This document shows, piece by piece, positions 11,401 to 20,125 of a DNA stretch of 64,000 nt. Origin of the DNA: Lateolabrax maculatus (Eukaryota; Chordata; Actinopteri; Acropomatiformes; Lateolabracidae). How positions within the stretch are numbered: position 1 is the stretch's first letter; each line of letters starts with the position of its first letter. The notes beneath the pieces were generated by a model. It had not been told where the DNA came from, ran no database searches, and saw only the letters and a program-made list of their open reading frames with translations. Location of the stretch: positions 25,982,001 to 26,046,000 of the forward strand of contig CM062217.1 of NCBI GenBank assembly GCA_031216445.1, given 5' to 3'. Position numbers and translations under genes: made by a program.

Positions 11401-13075
11401 ACAAAACTACAAAACTGTGGTAATCTTAAGTTCCTCTCCTGATTTATTTTATTTTTAAAGTTGATCTGGAAATTTGCTAATTTTAAAATCTGGTAGCCAA
11501 TACTTTTTTGATCAGGGTGAGAAATAATGGTTATGGGACCAAATTATTAATCAGAATTGTATTGCAGTAATGCTAGCTCTAGTTGCACTGATACTAATAC
11601 TAGTACTATTATTCCTACATAATAACCATCTAAAAAGTATTCCCACTGACTGGACCAGATCAACACTTTAAGCTGTATTTGCATTATCTTTAAATGTCTT
11701 CATGCTCCCTTGTTTCCAGCATGCTGCCATGACGGGCTCTGTGGTAGTGAAGGTCCATTACACGTACACTGTGGCTCTGTATGTCCCTCTGGACACGCCG
11801 TACCATGAACTGAAAGAACAAATTGCAGAGAAATTGGGCCAGCCAGTGTCTCAGCTGCGCCTCAGGTAACCGCAGGCCTGCCAACCCACTTCTGTCTCCT
11901 TGAATTTCAACAAGTGACGCTTCATATCCAAAAATATGCATCTCTTTGTCCACTCCATTCTGTGGGTCCAATATCAGTTCTGAGAAACAGGACGGCTGCA
12001 GCTCGGCAGACATGAGAGGAGTGTATAAAGGCAGCAATAAACAGGACTGACACAAAATCATCATGGGATAAAAACACAAAAACATTACATGACATCTAAG
12101 GATTGATAACAACGGGACCAGTTCATATGTCTAGAATAGAACTAAAATAGGAGCTGATAACAACAAACAACATGTATCAAAGCAAGGCTCTGATATGCAA
12201 TATGCATGCATATGGACATGCCTACCTATGTGTGCCCCAGTGACGCCCTCAATTTCCCATTGATTCCCCTTCTACCCCCCCCCAACCCCCACCACTCCCT
12301 CTCCCCCTCTCTCTTTCTCTCATCAGACGTAAGCAGCATGGCTCCCGGGCGCTGATACCTCTGTCTGGGGAGGTGGAGCCGGGCCACACTCTGCAAGAGG
12401 TGGCAGAGGCCGGCAGAGTCACCCTGTGGTGTCAGGTGAGGATTTAAACTCACAGCATCGCACACACAGATGCATCAGGGCTTGAAATTGGACATTAGTT
12501 GCCTTGTCGCAGGGAGGGGTTGTAGTTCTTTCTACAGTAAGTCAAGGGGAGGCAAGTGGAAGATCAAAAGTAAATAGAAAAAACAGTGGGATGGGCCTTG
12601 CTTTGTGCAATGAACACTTCAGTGTCCCTCCAACAGCTTTCTCATGTCCAAAGTCATAAATATAACTGATGATTCCTCCAGGTAATTATCTAATTTAAAA
12701 ACATTTCCCTCTTGGTGCTGTTATACTTCAGACAGAAGACCCCCTGGCCAACCGTACCATCCTCTACCAGATGGTGGCGTTGTATGACTACGCTGCTCAA
12801 GGCCCCGAGGACCTGGAGTTCAGCGAAGGAGACACCATCGACATCCTGGGTGAAGGTGAGGACCCGCAGGTCAACCTCACACTGGATCGCTTGTCGGTGG
12901 AATCATGAAGTCTTAGTCCTCCTGCTGTGTTGAAATGTGAGTCTCACCGTCTCTTTATGTTTCTCTCTCACATTCTTCTTTAGTTAATGATGAGTGGCTG
13001 GAGGGACACTGTGCAGGAAATATCGGCATCTTCCCCAGCAGCTTTGCCTACAGTGAGAACGCCAACATCTCCTAG
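2233..13075 (+). CDS. noxa1: NADPH oxidase activator 1 (Noxa1), complete, 15 coding exons
   Basis: This is a p67phox-family cytosolic activator that binds Rac-GTP and switches on Nox1-type oxidases to make superoxide. Joined exons give 526 codons plus stop, with every intron GT-AG and every phase consistent. Domains in order: TPR region about residues 1-160; Rac-contact arginine R102 in MRGN; activation segment DFLGKAK with V204; degenerate central SH3 about 237-293; proline-rich linker about 306-370; PB1 about 378-455 with K381; C-terminal SH3 about 469-522 (ALYDY at 471-475, W501, FPSSF at 513-517). Noxa1 is preferred over ncf2/p67phox because segments such as LGLRFKL, DFLGKAK and AQGPEDLEF follow remembered mammalian NOXA1 more closely. 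Human NOXA1 is shorter (about 480 aa); p67phox is 526 aa. The ATG has A at -3 and lies just after a splice acceptor. AATAAA follows the stop by 46 bases. Confidence 0.93.
2487..2605. repeat. Dispersed TTTATAAA-rich repeat in noxa1 intron 1
   Basis: The stretch with TAATAAGGGTTTATAAA, GCTTTATAAATGGTTCAT and GCTTTATAGATGAGTTATAA resembles the element at 30151-30570 in motif and order. The rest of intron 1 (to 2997) shows nothing further. Confidence 0.45.
2998..3080 (+). CDS. noxa1: noxa1 coding exon 2 (TPR)
   Basis: Preceded by TGATGTCCAG. Encodes [20 protein letters not shown] and on to MMQID, the second TPR, very like the p67phox KHLAVAYFQRG stretch. Donor GACAG|GTTGG. Ends in phase 2, completed by the first base of exon 3. 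Confidence 0.92.
3488..3596 (+). CDS. noxa1: noxa1 coding exon 3 (TPR, Rac-contact arginine)
   Basis: Acceptor TATCCCCCAG, donor TGGCAG|GTCTGA. Encodes [18 protein letters not shown] and then [18 protein letters not shown]102 in MRGN is at the same residue number as the p67phox arginine known to be needed for Rac binding. Ends in phase 0. Confidence 0.93.
3597..5374 (+). other. noxa1 intron 3, nothing recognised
   Basis: About 1.8 kb between exons 3 and 4. Open frames here, for example 4274-4513 and 4537-4842, have no recognisable protein features. A short CATGATCATGG/ATGATGATGACGATGA stretch lies near 4121-4150. Confidence 0.5.
5375..5509 (+). CDS. noxa1: noxa1 coding exon 4 (TPR)
   Basis: Acceptor TCCCCTAG, donor GTCCTG|GTGAGT (strong). 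Encodes [20 protein letters not shown] and a glycine/arginine-rich loop before [11 protein letters not shown]. This corresponds to the EVLHNVASAQ region of human NOXA1. 45 codons, phase 0 at both ends. Confidence 0.92.
6004..6165 (+). repeat. Fish dispersed repeat (TTTAACCTTTATTTATTCAGGG type)
   Basis: Begins GTTATTTAACCTTTATTTAT and continues through TCCAATGGAGCAGTTGGGGTT to a GGGGATTAAAC end, a layout I know as a very common teleost interspersed repeat. It lies in noxa1 intron 4 (5510-6572), where nothing else stands out. A related segment is at 47700-47850. Confidence 0.5.
6573..6680 (+). CDS. noxa1: noxa1 coding exon 5 (activation segment)
   Basis: Acceptor TTAACAACAG, donor GCAAAG|GTAGTG. 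Encodes [20 protein letters not shown] and then [13 protein letters not shown] and DFLGKAK are family signatures. The activation-domain valine follows as the first codon of exon 6 (V204). 36 codons, phase 0. Confidence 0.94.
7232..7291 (+). CDS. noxa1: noxa1 coding exon 6
   Basis: Acceptor TGTACTTGCAG, donor CTGCAG|GTAACA. Encodes [20 protein letters not shown] (20 codons), the end of the activation domain, like VVASAIPDD in NOXA1. Phase 0. Confidence 0.92.
7376..7413 (+). CDS. noxa1: noxa1 coding exon 7 (38-bp small exon)
   Basis: Acceptor TTCTCCACAG, donor GAGCTCA|GTGAGT. Encodes [12 protein letters not shown] and two bases of Q236. Phase 2 joins exactly to exon 8. Too short to detect alone; supported by phase and strong splice sites. 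Confidence 0.85.
7542..7680 (+). CDS. noxa1: noxa1 coding exon 8 (degenerate central SH3)
   Basis: Acceptor CTACCTATTAG, donor GGACAG|GTGAGG. Encodes residues 236-282, ending MATVIYDGQ. Aligned by eye to the p67phox central SH3, M274 sits where p67phox has the ligand-binding Trp, and no ALYDY motif is present. Likely a decayed SH3 fold. Confidence 0.9.
7843..8096 (+). repeat. Fish dispersed repeat (GGGGGCAGCAGAAC type)
   Basis: Contains GGCCACATGGGGGCAGCAGAA and, further on, AGCTCCCCTTGACTTTACGG then AGTTTCAGCTCA and AGAGAAAAGGCCAAAACC. The same ordered motifs recur at 19683-20125, 34405-34600, 54770-54910 and 60395-60560, defining one dispersed family. Here it fills much of noxa1 intron 8 (7681-8700). 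Confidence 0.6.
8701..8769 (+). CDS. noxa1: noxa1 coding exon 9
   Basis: Acceptor TTTGTTTTTCAG, donor GAGAAT|GTAATG. Encodes [20 protein letters not shown] plus KEN: the last SH3-like strands (compare GLVPCNYLEP in p67phox), then a basic linker. 23 codons, phase 0. Confidence 0.9.
9000..9087 (+). CDS. noxa1: noxa1 coding exon 10 (proline-rich linker)
   Basis: Acceptor CTTCTTCCACAG, donor CCTCGGG|GTAAAA. Encodes [18 protein letters not shown] and a further PSPVAPPR stretch, a low-complexity proline-rich linker with possible SH3-binding cores. Phase 1. Confidence 0.85.
9259..9837 (+). mobile_element. Solo LTR (579 bp) in noxa1 intron 10, sense
   Basis: The element starts TGTGAAGGAA and ends TTCCCTCACA, imperfect terminal inverted repeats with TG...CA ends. 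It is flanked by an exact 5-bp direct repeat CTGTC (9254-9258 and 9838-9842), the mark of integrase-made insertion. AATAAA at 9759-9764 fits the R/U5 signal of an LTR. No internal coding region is present, so it is a solo LTR left by LTR-LTR recombination. A second copy in opposite orientation lies at 15585-16144. This copy carries an 18-bp tandem duplication at 9345-9380. LTR retrotransposon versus endogenous retrovirus cannot be told from the LTR alone. Confidence 0.88.
9345..9380 (+). repeat. 18-bp tandem duplication inside the LTR
   Basis: Two perfect copies of CTGTCTGTCTCTGTTCGC (9345-9362, 9363-9380). The other LTR copy has one unit, which explains nearly all of the 19-bp length difference. 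Confidence 0.85.
10529..10635 (+). CDS. noxa1: noxa1 coding exon 11 (proline-rich linker)
   Basis: Acceptor TTTCCCTGCAG, donor AACCAG|GTAATA. Encodes [20 protein letters not shown] and on to ANAASNQ. No domain; a disordered link between the SH3-like region and PB1. Phase joins exon 10 (1+2) and ends 0. Confidence 0.85.
10636..11719 (+). other. noxa1 intron 11, nothing recognised
   Basis: About 1.1 kb with no repeat or exon that I can support. The open frame 10967-11341 shows no domain and no family similarity. Confidence 0.45.
11720..11865 (+). CDS. noxa1: noxa1 coding exon 12 (PB1, N-terminal half)
   Basis: Acceptor CCTTGTTTCCAG, donor CCTCAG|GTAACC. Encodes [20 protein letters not shown] and then [13 protein letters not shown]381 in KVHYTYTV aligns with the PB1 lysine of p67phox (K355) that binds p40phox. 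Phase 2. Confidence 0.93.
12327..12435 (+). CDS. noxa1: noxa1 coding exon 13 (PB1, C-terminal half)
   Basis: Acceptor TCTCTCATCAG after a long C/T-rich tract, donor TGTCAG|GTGAGG. Encodes the end of PB1, including [18 protein letters not shown] and VTLWCQ, comparable to LTLWCE in p67phox. Phase 0 at the end. Confidence 0.92.
12732..12855 (+). CDS. noxa1: noxa1 coding exon 14 (C-terminal SH3)
   Basis: Acceptor TTATACTTCAG, donor GTGAAG|GTGAGG. Encodes the first half of a typical SH3: [17 protein letters not shown], then [15 protein letters not shown] and GDT.D.L match human NOXA1 more closely than p67phox. Phase 1. Confidence 0.95.
12984..13075 (+). CDS. noxa1: noxa1 coding exon 15 (SH3 end, stop)
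   Basis: Acceptor TTCTTCTTTAG. Encodes [20 protein letters not shown] and a short tail ending NIS, then TAG at 13073-13075. W501 and the FPSSF motif complete the SH3 peptide-binding surface. Confidence 0.95.
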
Positions 13076-13121
13076 AGCCTAGGGGTTATGGAGGTGGACG
13101 TGTTACAGTCCAGTCAACTCT

Positions 13122-13127
13122 AATAAA
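13122..13127 (+). terminator. noxa1: noxa1 polyadenylation signal (AATAAA)
   Basis: A canonical AATAAA lies 46 bases after the noxa1 stop, implying a very short 3' UTR of about 65-80 bases. Further AT-rich hexamers lie downstream (AATAAA near 13606), so longer 3' ends are possible. Confidence 0.6.
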
Positions 13128-13616
13128 CCTATTTACCTGTGAATGGTGGCTGTTTACAGCCTCTGAGCAACCAAACAACACCCTTTTACACTGCACTCTT
13201 TATTGACTTTATCATGTTTTAAAAATATTTCTTTCTCATGTGGTATCACTATAATGCTGCTACGGTGGCTCAGAGTATGTCTATGGTTCTGAGTATGTTT
13301 ACATTAAACCTGCTGTAGGTTTCCTGTTTCCTATATCTTATGGTATCACTAATATTCCTGTTGTTTCCTATAATATGTAATAATAACAATAGATGTGGTA
13401 TGATCATTATGTTCCTGTGATATTTCTGCAGGGTTATAATGATCCTGGTCTGGCGACTATAAAGTGTGTTGACGTTGCTGTGTAGTGCCATAGGGACCAA
13501 TATTGTAAAGTATCCTGATACTTATTGTACACTGATGTTAATGTAATCTTAATGTTGTGTTCTTATTGAAAACTTAATGAAGTTACCAGTGATATACGTA
13601 GTAATAATAAATCAAT

Positions 13617-14260
13617 TTACATACACTGGCTATAAAAAGTGTTTATGAAATTTGACGGTTTTACAACATGGAAAATCCAATTGATTTATAGCTTTTTACT
13701 ATTGTTTGACAAGAAAATACTCAAATTGATAACACATTTCTACAATTTGATATATAGTAAATTGGTTAAATTTAACTTTTCTATAAGTAGGCCGTTAGAT
13801 TGACACAGCCGACTAGTTTGTGTTGCAATTAAGCCTTATTATTATTAAGTCTTAATACAACACTGACATGCCTATGTCACGAGCAGGGCTGTAACCAGCA
13901 TTTAAGGAATACTGATCTACCCCGTACCCCACTCAAATAAATGTATTTATTTCTCTTTGTTTGGCAGCCATTTTTTATTTTGGGAAATGTCATATTAATA
14001 ACATATTATACAGAACCAGTCATCCAAGGCTTTAAAATGTCTCTTCAGAATCATGTGGATATCCTAACGTTTATTGCATCAGCCTTTGTCACCATGGACA
14101 CAGCTTCCCTCTGAAGCATGTTGGTGACAGCATCATGATTTAGGGCCTGGAGGGCTTTGGAAGATCAAGTGTAAAATGAATGAAGCAAAGCACAGGAAAA
14201 TCCAGGAGACAAAACTTGCTCTGTGCTTCCTCCATATTGAAATGTATGAGAACATTAATA
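13617..14260 (+). mobile_element. Possible decayed DNA-transposon relic (Tc1-like)
   Basis: The region contains CTGAAGCATGTTGGTGACAG followed by CATCATGATTTAGGG near 14113-14147. This resembles the KHGGGSIM.WG segment common in Tc1/mariner transposases, here broken by a stop. The start, CACTGGCTATAAAAAGTGTT, resembles ends of such fish elements. No intact frame survives and the boundaries are uncertain. Confidence 0.35.
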
Positions 14261-15324
14261 AAGTTGGACCAAGTGGCTGTATTGAAAACCTATGCAGTTA
14301 TGATGGCTCTGTGTCTGCAACTATAATAACCCCCCAAAACAAATAATGTTCAGACTGTGGCAGTTCATTAAAGCCACAGTTAAAAATAAAAGCATAAAAC
14401 CTCCAAACCTTCTTCATTCATTTAATTTCTAAAGATGTGGTGCAATAACTGAGGACTTCATTTATTCAGTTTTATGAATTAGACAAAGACCAAGGTCAGC
14501 AGGGAGTCTCTGATGTGACTGATGTAATGTATAATGTAAACAGATCATTTCCACATGTTGATATCTGGCAATATAATCACTTAATCTTTACTCACTTTTA
14601 CAATAAAAACTTCAAAATCAAATTCGAACCTTCTTAGACTAAAATGTACTGAGTTTTCTATCTTGTCAATACAGCATACATTCAGACTCCTTTCAAATCC
14701 TCCTAACTGTATGTCTGGGTGGTGGCCTAAAGATAGCAGTCCAGGTTTATGTATATTAAGCATAGTTGGATGGGAGACCTTGACTCCCTCAGAACCGTGG
14801 GAAGTTCACCAGCTTGGGCATTAATTGCCAGCAAGGGAAATGTCAGGTGCTTTTAGCTGCCATTACAAATGGTAGAGGTAAAAAAACAGGGAGGTGGGGG
14901 CACTGGAGCCACTGAGCGCTCCATTCAAATGGCTTATGAAACAGAGGCCTCTAATTACTGCACTACTCTCCCAAAACACAGAATCAACACCCACCTTCCC
15001 CTGCCACAGCTGCTGGCAGCGAGGACGAATAAGGTGGGCGTCATATTAGCTTTACATACAGAGTGAAAGCAGTCAGTCAACGAATGACTGTTCTCTGTAC
15101 AGAGAGGCAACACTCCCAAGTGCTCTTTGGTATGCGAGAAAGATACAACATTGTGAGGATGCAATGCCATCACTGTAAATGCTACATCCTCAATTCAAAA
15201 GCAGTTGTAATTGAAAAAACATAATTTATTGTATTCTATTGTAAAAATTTAATTTTCCTAACTTGTAAGTGTAACTACAAATAATATTGTAATATCGGAT
15301 TTTAAAAAGAGTAAAAATCTACTG

Positions 15325-16436
15325 CCACATTAAAGGGAAATACCACCACTTTTTATGTGGATGTCCAATCAGTGTTGATGGTAAATGTAGTCAGGTAAAG
15401 TAATAAATTCCTCAGTGCGTACTATATTGACCGAGAAAGCTAGCAGTGCCTACATGTACCAGGATGCATTCTGTGCGAGCTCCTGACGCCTGCTGCATTT
15501 CTTCGGCCGTATATAATGGCTCGAATAAAGACGGCTGAATATCCGAGTCGGCCAAAACACTATCAAACGTATCCTTGTCCACAATGTGATGGAAATCTTA
15601 GAGCTGGTTCACTCTAACAAGAAGTTTCAGGAGACCGGGATGTCTTACACAGGAATATTTATTGAGGCTCGATCGAGGAGAAAAGGGAAACACCACGTGT
15701 GAATCACAGTGTACTGCTACCCAAGTCTGAAGATGGTGTCCTGAAACTCAGTATTTAACCTTCCCCAGAACTGATAAGTTCCGCTATATCCAAATAGGGA
15801 TATTCCTAACTCAGCCTGTCTGTGTGATGACTCTGTTGGATATCGGATCAAGACAGGGAAAGACGTCAACCATTGCTGTCCTAGCAACAGCATAGCCTCT
15901 CTACCGTATCTGTTATTCAGCGTCAACAACCAGGCTCCAGCCTGTTGTGTCTAAACCTGAATACAGAAGATATCTAGCAGACCTTGGTCTACCAGAGGCC
16001 AGAGCCAACTCGACCTTGTCAGACACACAGATTGTGACAGGTGAACAGAGACAGACAGTTGACCTGACCTGTGAAGCACTGTCTTAAGTTACCTTTAACC
16101 TACAAGAGGGAAGTTTAACATACAAGAAGGAATATTCCTTCACACACAACATCCTCTGCATTCGTATTCTGGGATGCCCCTTTCGCTGCTGGAAACGTAG
16201 ATAGTCTGCAATACAAGTGAGAAGCAAAGACTAGAAATCCAAGCAGAAATAGCCTGTAGTTCTTCCTTGCCCCCAGATAACGGCGCTGGTGCCGGAAGAA
16301 CAACAGATTTTGCTGCTGTGCCTCAGAGACACAGAGAACATCAGCAACAACTGACGCCGTATTTCACGCTATATCCAAAACTCGGATAGATAGAGGTAAG
16401 GTTGAAAATCTGCCAAATATCACTTTAAGGGCTCTG
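15325..16436. mobile_element. Older element with inverted ends, host of the nested LTR
   Basis: The left end ATTAAAGGGAAATACCACC and the right end CCAAATATCACTTTAAGGG are imperfect inverted repeats (right end reversed: CCCTTAAAGTGATATTTGG). Between them lie about 550 bp of moderately GC-rich DNA split by the solo LTR at 15585-16144. It looks like a MITE-like element later hit by the retroelement. Family not recognised. Confidence 0.4.
15585..16144 (-). mobile_element. Solo LTR (560 bp), antisense copy of the 9259 element
   Basis: Read on the minus strand it starts TGTGAAGGAA and ends TTCCATCACA and is highly similar to 9259-9837 along its whole length. It is flanked by an exact 5-bp duplication CACAA (15580-15584 and 16145-16149). 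The polyadenylation hexamer appears as TTTATT at 15658-15663. No internal coding region remains. Confidence 0.88.
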
Positions 16437-17470
16437 TGAGCCTGAGTTTAGTGACAGAGGTTTGGTCTGAATGCTTTTCTTTTATCAAGGTCTACAATGC
16501 AGGTGAACTTTCAGTTAGTTTGCAGCTTGTAAGGTTATTGTGGGACACTACACACAGTATCAGTACAAAAATGTAGTAATGCAGACAACACAATAGTGAT
16601 TTGTTAATTTGTGTTCTGCAGTAATTGTACTCCCCTAATTATAAGACATATATTCAGAGCACTTTGCATCTCTCTCCCTGGAGACAGCCCCATGTTTCCT
16701 TGAGTTTGTTTTTATAATCTTTGTATTTTTTCATTGAGTCATACGAAGTGTTGGACAAGAAGGCCGACAGGCGGCTCTGCTGGTGAGTCAATGAGGGTTT
16801 AATCTCAGAGAGGGAGTGGATTAATGTTCATGTCTCAAGATAAAACCTCACTCACCCACTCTGCTTAATTTAAGTCCAAACTAAACCCTGTACTCTAACG
16901 TGGCTCTGTCGGATCCAACGATACCTTGAAGAGTCCCTGTGTCTGGGTGGTCCGTTTTTTAAAGGTAGACATTTATTATTGAGGTTATAAAAGGTTCAAG
17001 GCAGTGGAATGAATTGGAATCTAGAAAGTGCAGAGTGAGCTGAAAGACAGCAAAACGTGTCTTTGGTGAGTACTGGATGCACATAAAACTGCTTGTTTGG
17101 CAGGTTTCCATTCTTGTTAATTAAGAAACAACTAAAAGTTGCTATGGGAGCTATGGGGGTGATAGGGATATAGTTTCTATTACAGTATATGTCATTTTAT
17201 ATAGCAATTTTATATACTGTATATCAAGGTGTCTGTCAGTGTCCTGCGTTTGGGTCCCATCTGTGTTCAAAACAGTATCAAGGTTATTTATTTGTCATTC
17301 TACAACACAGGGTTTCACAGTGAATATAAACAGCAGCAACAAAAACAGTTTTGCCTGCGTTTGAGCGGCAACCATTGTTGATCTAAACACAGAGTCTGTG
17401 TCTCCTTGTCTTGCCAGAGTCTTGCGTCTCTGCAAAGATGTGAGCACAACAGTCTCTGATTCTCTCTGTG
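16437..17470. other. Intergenic, nothing recognised
   Basis: No exon, RNA gene or clear repeat. AT-rich sequence with short palindromic TATATACTGTATATC near 17210-17225. Confidence 0.4.
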
Positions 17471-17477
17471 TAAGATT

Positions 17478-17730
17478 TTTGACACAGTAAACCATCAAAT
17501 ACTGCTCAATAAACTGGCTAACTACGATCTTTCCATAACTACACAAAACTGGATTAAATCATACCTAAATGGCAGATAACAGTATAAACAAAAAATTATT
17601 TCTCCTAAAAGCCTGCACCATGGGAGGGCCACAAGGCTCAATTGTAGGACCACTGCTTTTCTGTATATACATCAATGATCTACCATCTGTTTCATGACAT
17701 CACGATGTGTGCAGATGACGCCGTGCTAGA
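17478..17730 (+). mobile_element. LINE reverse-transcriptase relic
   Basis: Conceptual translation in more than one frame shows RT landmarks in the right order. FDTVNHQILLNKL and a following TQNWIKSYLNGRQ come first, then GPQGSIVGPLLFCIYINDLP, then CADDAVL in place of the YADD active-site motif. Frameshifts separate these, so it is dead. The motif wording fits non-LTR retrotransposons of the CR1/L2/Rex1 kind; the exact clade is not determined. Confidence 0.75.
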
Positions 17731-17781
17731 CACCTATGGGCAAAACGCAATAGAAGTTGCCACCTTAACACCTATCTCAGT

Positions 17782-17918
17782 CTTTGGACTGTGGAAGTAA
17801 GCAGATGTAGCCTAGCTGCCGATAGAAGAACATGCAGAATCAACACAGAAAGGCTGTAGCCTGCCAGCGGGTTTGAACCTGGAACCATCTTGCAGTTCTA
17901 AGTACTGCACCATCAGAG
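17782..17918 (-). mobile_element. SINE-type (tRNA-like) retroelement tail
   Basis: The plus strand reads TTTGGACTGTGG, then AACATGCAGA, CACAGAAAGGCTGTAGCC, CAGCGGGTTTGAACCTGGAA and a GCACCATC end. This is the reverse of a very common fish repeat with a tRNA-like head containing a B-box-like GGTTC(A/G)AACCC segment. The copy is diverged. Confidence 0.6.
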
Positions 17919-18847
17919 TAATAAGCTAAGTTTTTTCCCCAACTGTGTGGTTGCATTCCATATCTGGTCTGTATTTTTTCACATGATTATTTATTTCATC
18001 ATTTCTTATTTAATATTGAACGCGATGGGTCAGCCAGGACTTATGACACACCATCAGTGTTGGATCTAACTAATGCTCTTGAGGCTGATGGGAGATCATC
18101 CCTGCAGCCAGGTTCAATATCTGGTGAAAAACCTGAAGCCAGAAGAGTTAAGGCTGTTACAGCAGCACATTAATGCATATCATTTGGAAGGACATGTTCA
18201 ACCATCTCATTTATGTACTATTCATATACATCTCAACAAAAAGTTGATCATAACATTAACAAAAACTGGAACGTATAGAGACTTTTTACTCTAGACTATT
18301 GTGCACTCTGTCAAATTATCCCTCTGCAAACTTTGTGCACAAGTCTGTCTTTGTGTGTGGGTGAGAGAGAAAAGCAAAGAGAGGAAGATAGAAAGAAACA
18401 GGCAGAGCGAGTGAGAGAGTGAACACATGTAATCTTTAAGACTGTAACCACCCTCTGTTATTTAAGAGGCATTAATGTGCCTTCCCTCCCCACTGACAAC
18501 TACTTTATAAGTAATGCCTGCATACTTTGTGTAACACCCAACGAAAATAATATGCTCCCACTGATCCTTTGATATGCAAAAAGAGGACAATGTTAAGGGG
18601 GGAAATGGGCATTCCATGCAAAAAATAAATTTGCATGCTACCAGTTTTGGTACCTTTTTCCTCCTTTAAAAAAAAACGAGGTAACTTTTAAATGTACAAA
18701 AAGTACATTCCTTTGCATACAAAAGTGAGACTTGTAAGTATTAAACAAAGTAAGTATGTAATACACCCCAACTCTGTTTTGGCTGCTACAACCTGCTTTT
18801 AGCCATGCTAGCAGCATGGCTCTAGGGATGGCAATGTCCAGCAGTTA

Positions 18848-19035
18848 CTTTGGTCCAGAGTGAAATATCTCAACAACTGGATGGATTGAGAAGGATAATT
18901 CCTACTGAATTTGGTGATCCCCTGACTTTTCATCCAGCGCCACCATGAGGTTGACATTTGTTTTAAGTGAAACATTTCGACAACTGTTGGATGAACTGCC
19001 TTGAAATTCAGTTTAGCCATTCATGTCCCTCTCAG
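18848..19035 (+). repeat. Fish dispersed repeat (TTTGGTCCAGAGTGAAATAT type)
   Basis: Shares TTTGGTCCAGAGT.AAATATCT, GGATGGATTG and CCCTGACTTTTCAT in the same order with 63091-63230. A short relative starts near 35469 (TTGATCCAGACTGAAACATC). Common in perciform genomes; the class is not established here. Confidence 0.6.
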
Positions 19036-19682
19036 GATTGATTATAATAACGTTGGTTAGCATTTAGCTCAAAGAATGGCCTCACAGAGCTGTTAACATG
19101 GCTGTAGACACTTAGTCTTGTTGGGTATGACCACTCTCAAGATGTGTCGGCTGACAGAAGTCTCTTATCTGTGTTCCCAAGCAACAAGGAGAAAACAAAG
19201 GTTCAGAGGGAGAAGCAAAGACACCGTAGACAATCTCCACATCAGTGGGTGGTGGTAGTGAGTCACCTCACCAGAAAACATAACAGGAGAAAAGAACAAG
19301 ACGGAAGGTGACCACAACAAACATGTCAGAGGAAATGGAACAGCCCCATCCACTGGAGTGTCAGCAGAGGGTCAGCAGGCCTAAAAAGTGAGGAAGACAA
19401 GAATAATCCTCGGTCCAACAGCGACACTTCCTTTATACAGTTTATGATTTTAGCACAACAGCTGTAAGTTCAGACGTTTTCAGTCACGGTAATCAGATCA
19501 GTCATATGCAGGGTTGTCTCAACAGTTAAAGGAAAATTAAAGTCTTTTCACAGTTTCTCAGTAGAAGACATGTTTCTTGTCCTTCCTTTGGATCTTCTTT
19601 GAACAACTTTTCCCTGCTTGGTGCCATATTCACCGCTCAGGTATCAACAAAGACAAAGACAGACAACTGAACATAAAGCTGA

Positions 19683-20125
19683 CAAATCGATATTTTGATA
19701 TTATCTATTGGCAAAATGGTCATGTATGATGCATTTGTTGTGACAAACCCACAGATAATTATCATCAACTCTGCAGTTCCCCTCAGCTTTACATTGTATT
19801 TTAGCAATTTTCAGGCCATTCTTTTGGTTCAGTCTCAACCGTGTTTTTAGAGAAAAAGCTCAGATAAACCAACTGTACACCTGCTCAGATAGAGACTAGC
19901 TGGTGAACGTAGGGGAGGGCATTTAGCAGCTAAAGAGACAGATATTTCCCTCAGAGCAACAAGGAGAGGGAATATTGGACCAGAAACACAACTCTAAATG
20001 AATGCTAATGTTATTCTGTTTCTTCTGAATGTGTAAATAGGCAACTGTTTAACTGTTAAAGTTAAAACGTGATAATATGTCAGTGTTGTATTTTGTTGTG
20101 TTGCACTGACCCCAAGTGGCTTTAA
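19683..20125 (+). repeat. Copy of the 7843 repeat family
   Basis: Contains GTGACAAACCCACAGATAAT, CTGCAGTTCCCCTCAGCTTT and TTTTTAGAGAAAAAGCTCAG in family order. The right side (GCACTGACCCCAAGTGGCTTT) resembles the reverse of the family's left end, so this copy may span both ends of a foldback element. Confidence 0.45.

Noticed and set aside
11690..12112. Minus-strand frame of 140 codons
   Set aside because: Overlaps noxa1 exon 12 on the opposite strand, with no domain; a shadow of the real exon.
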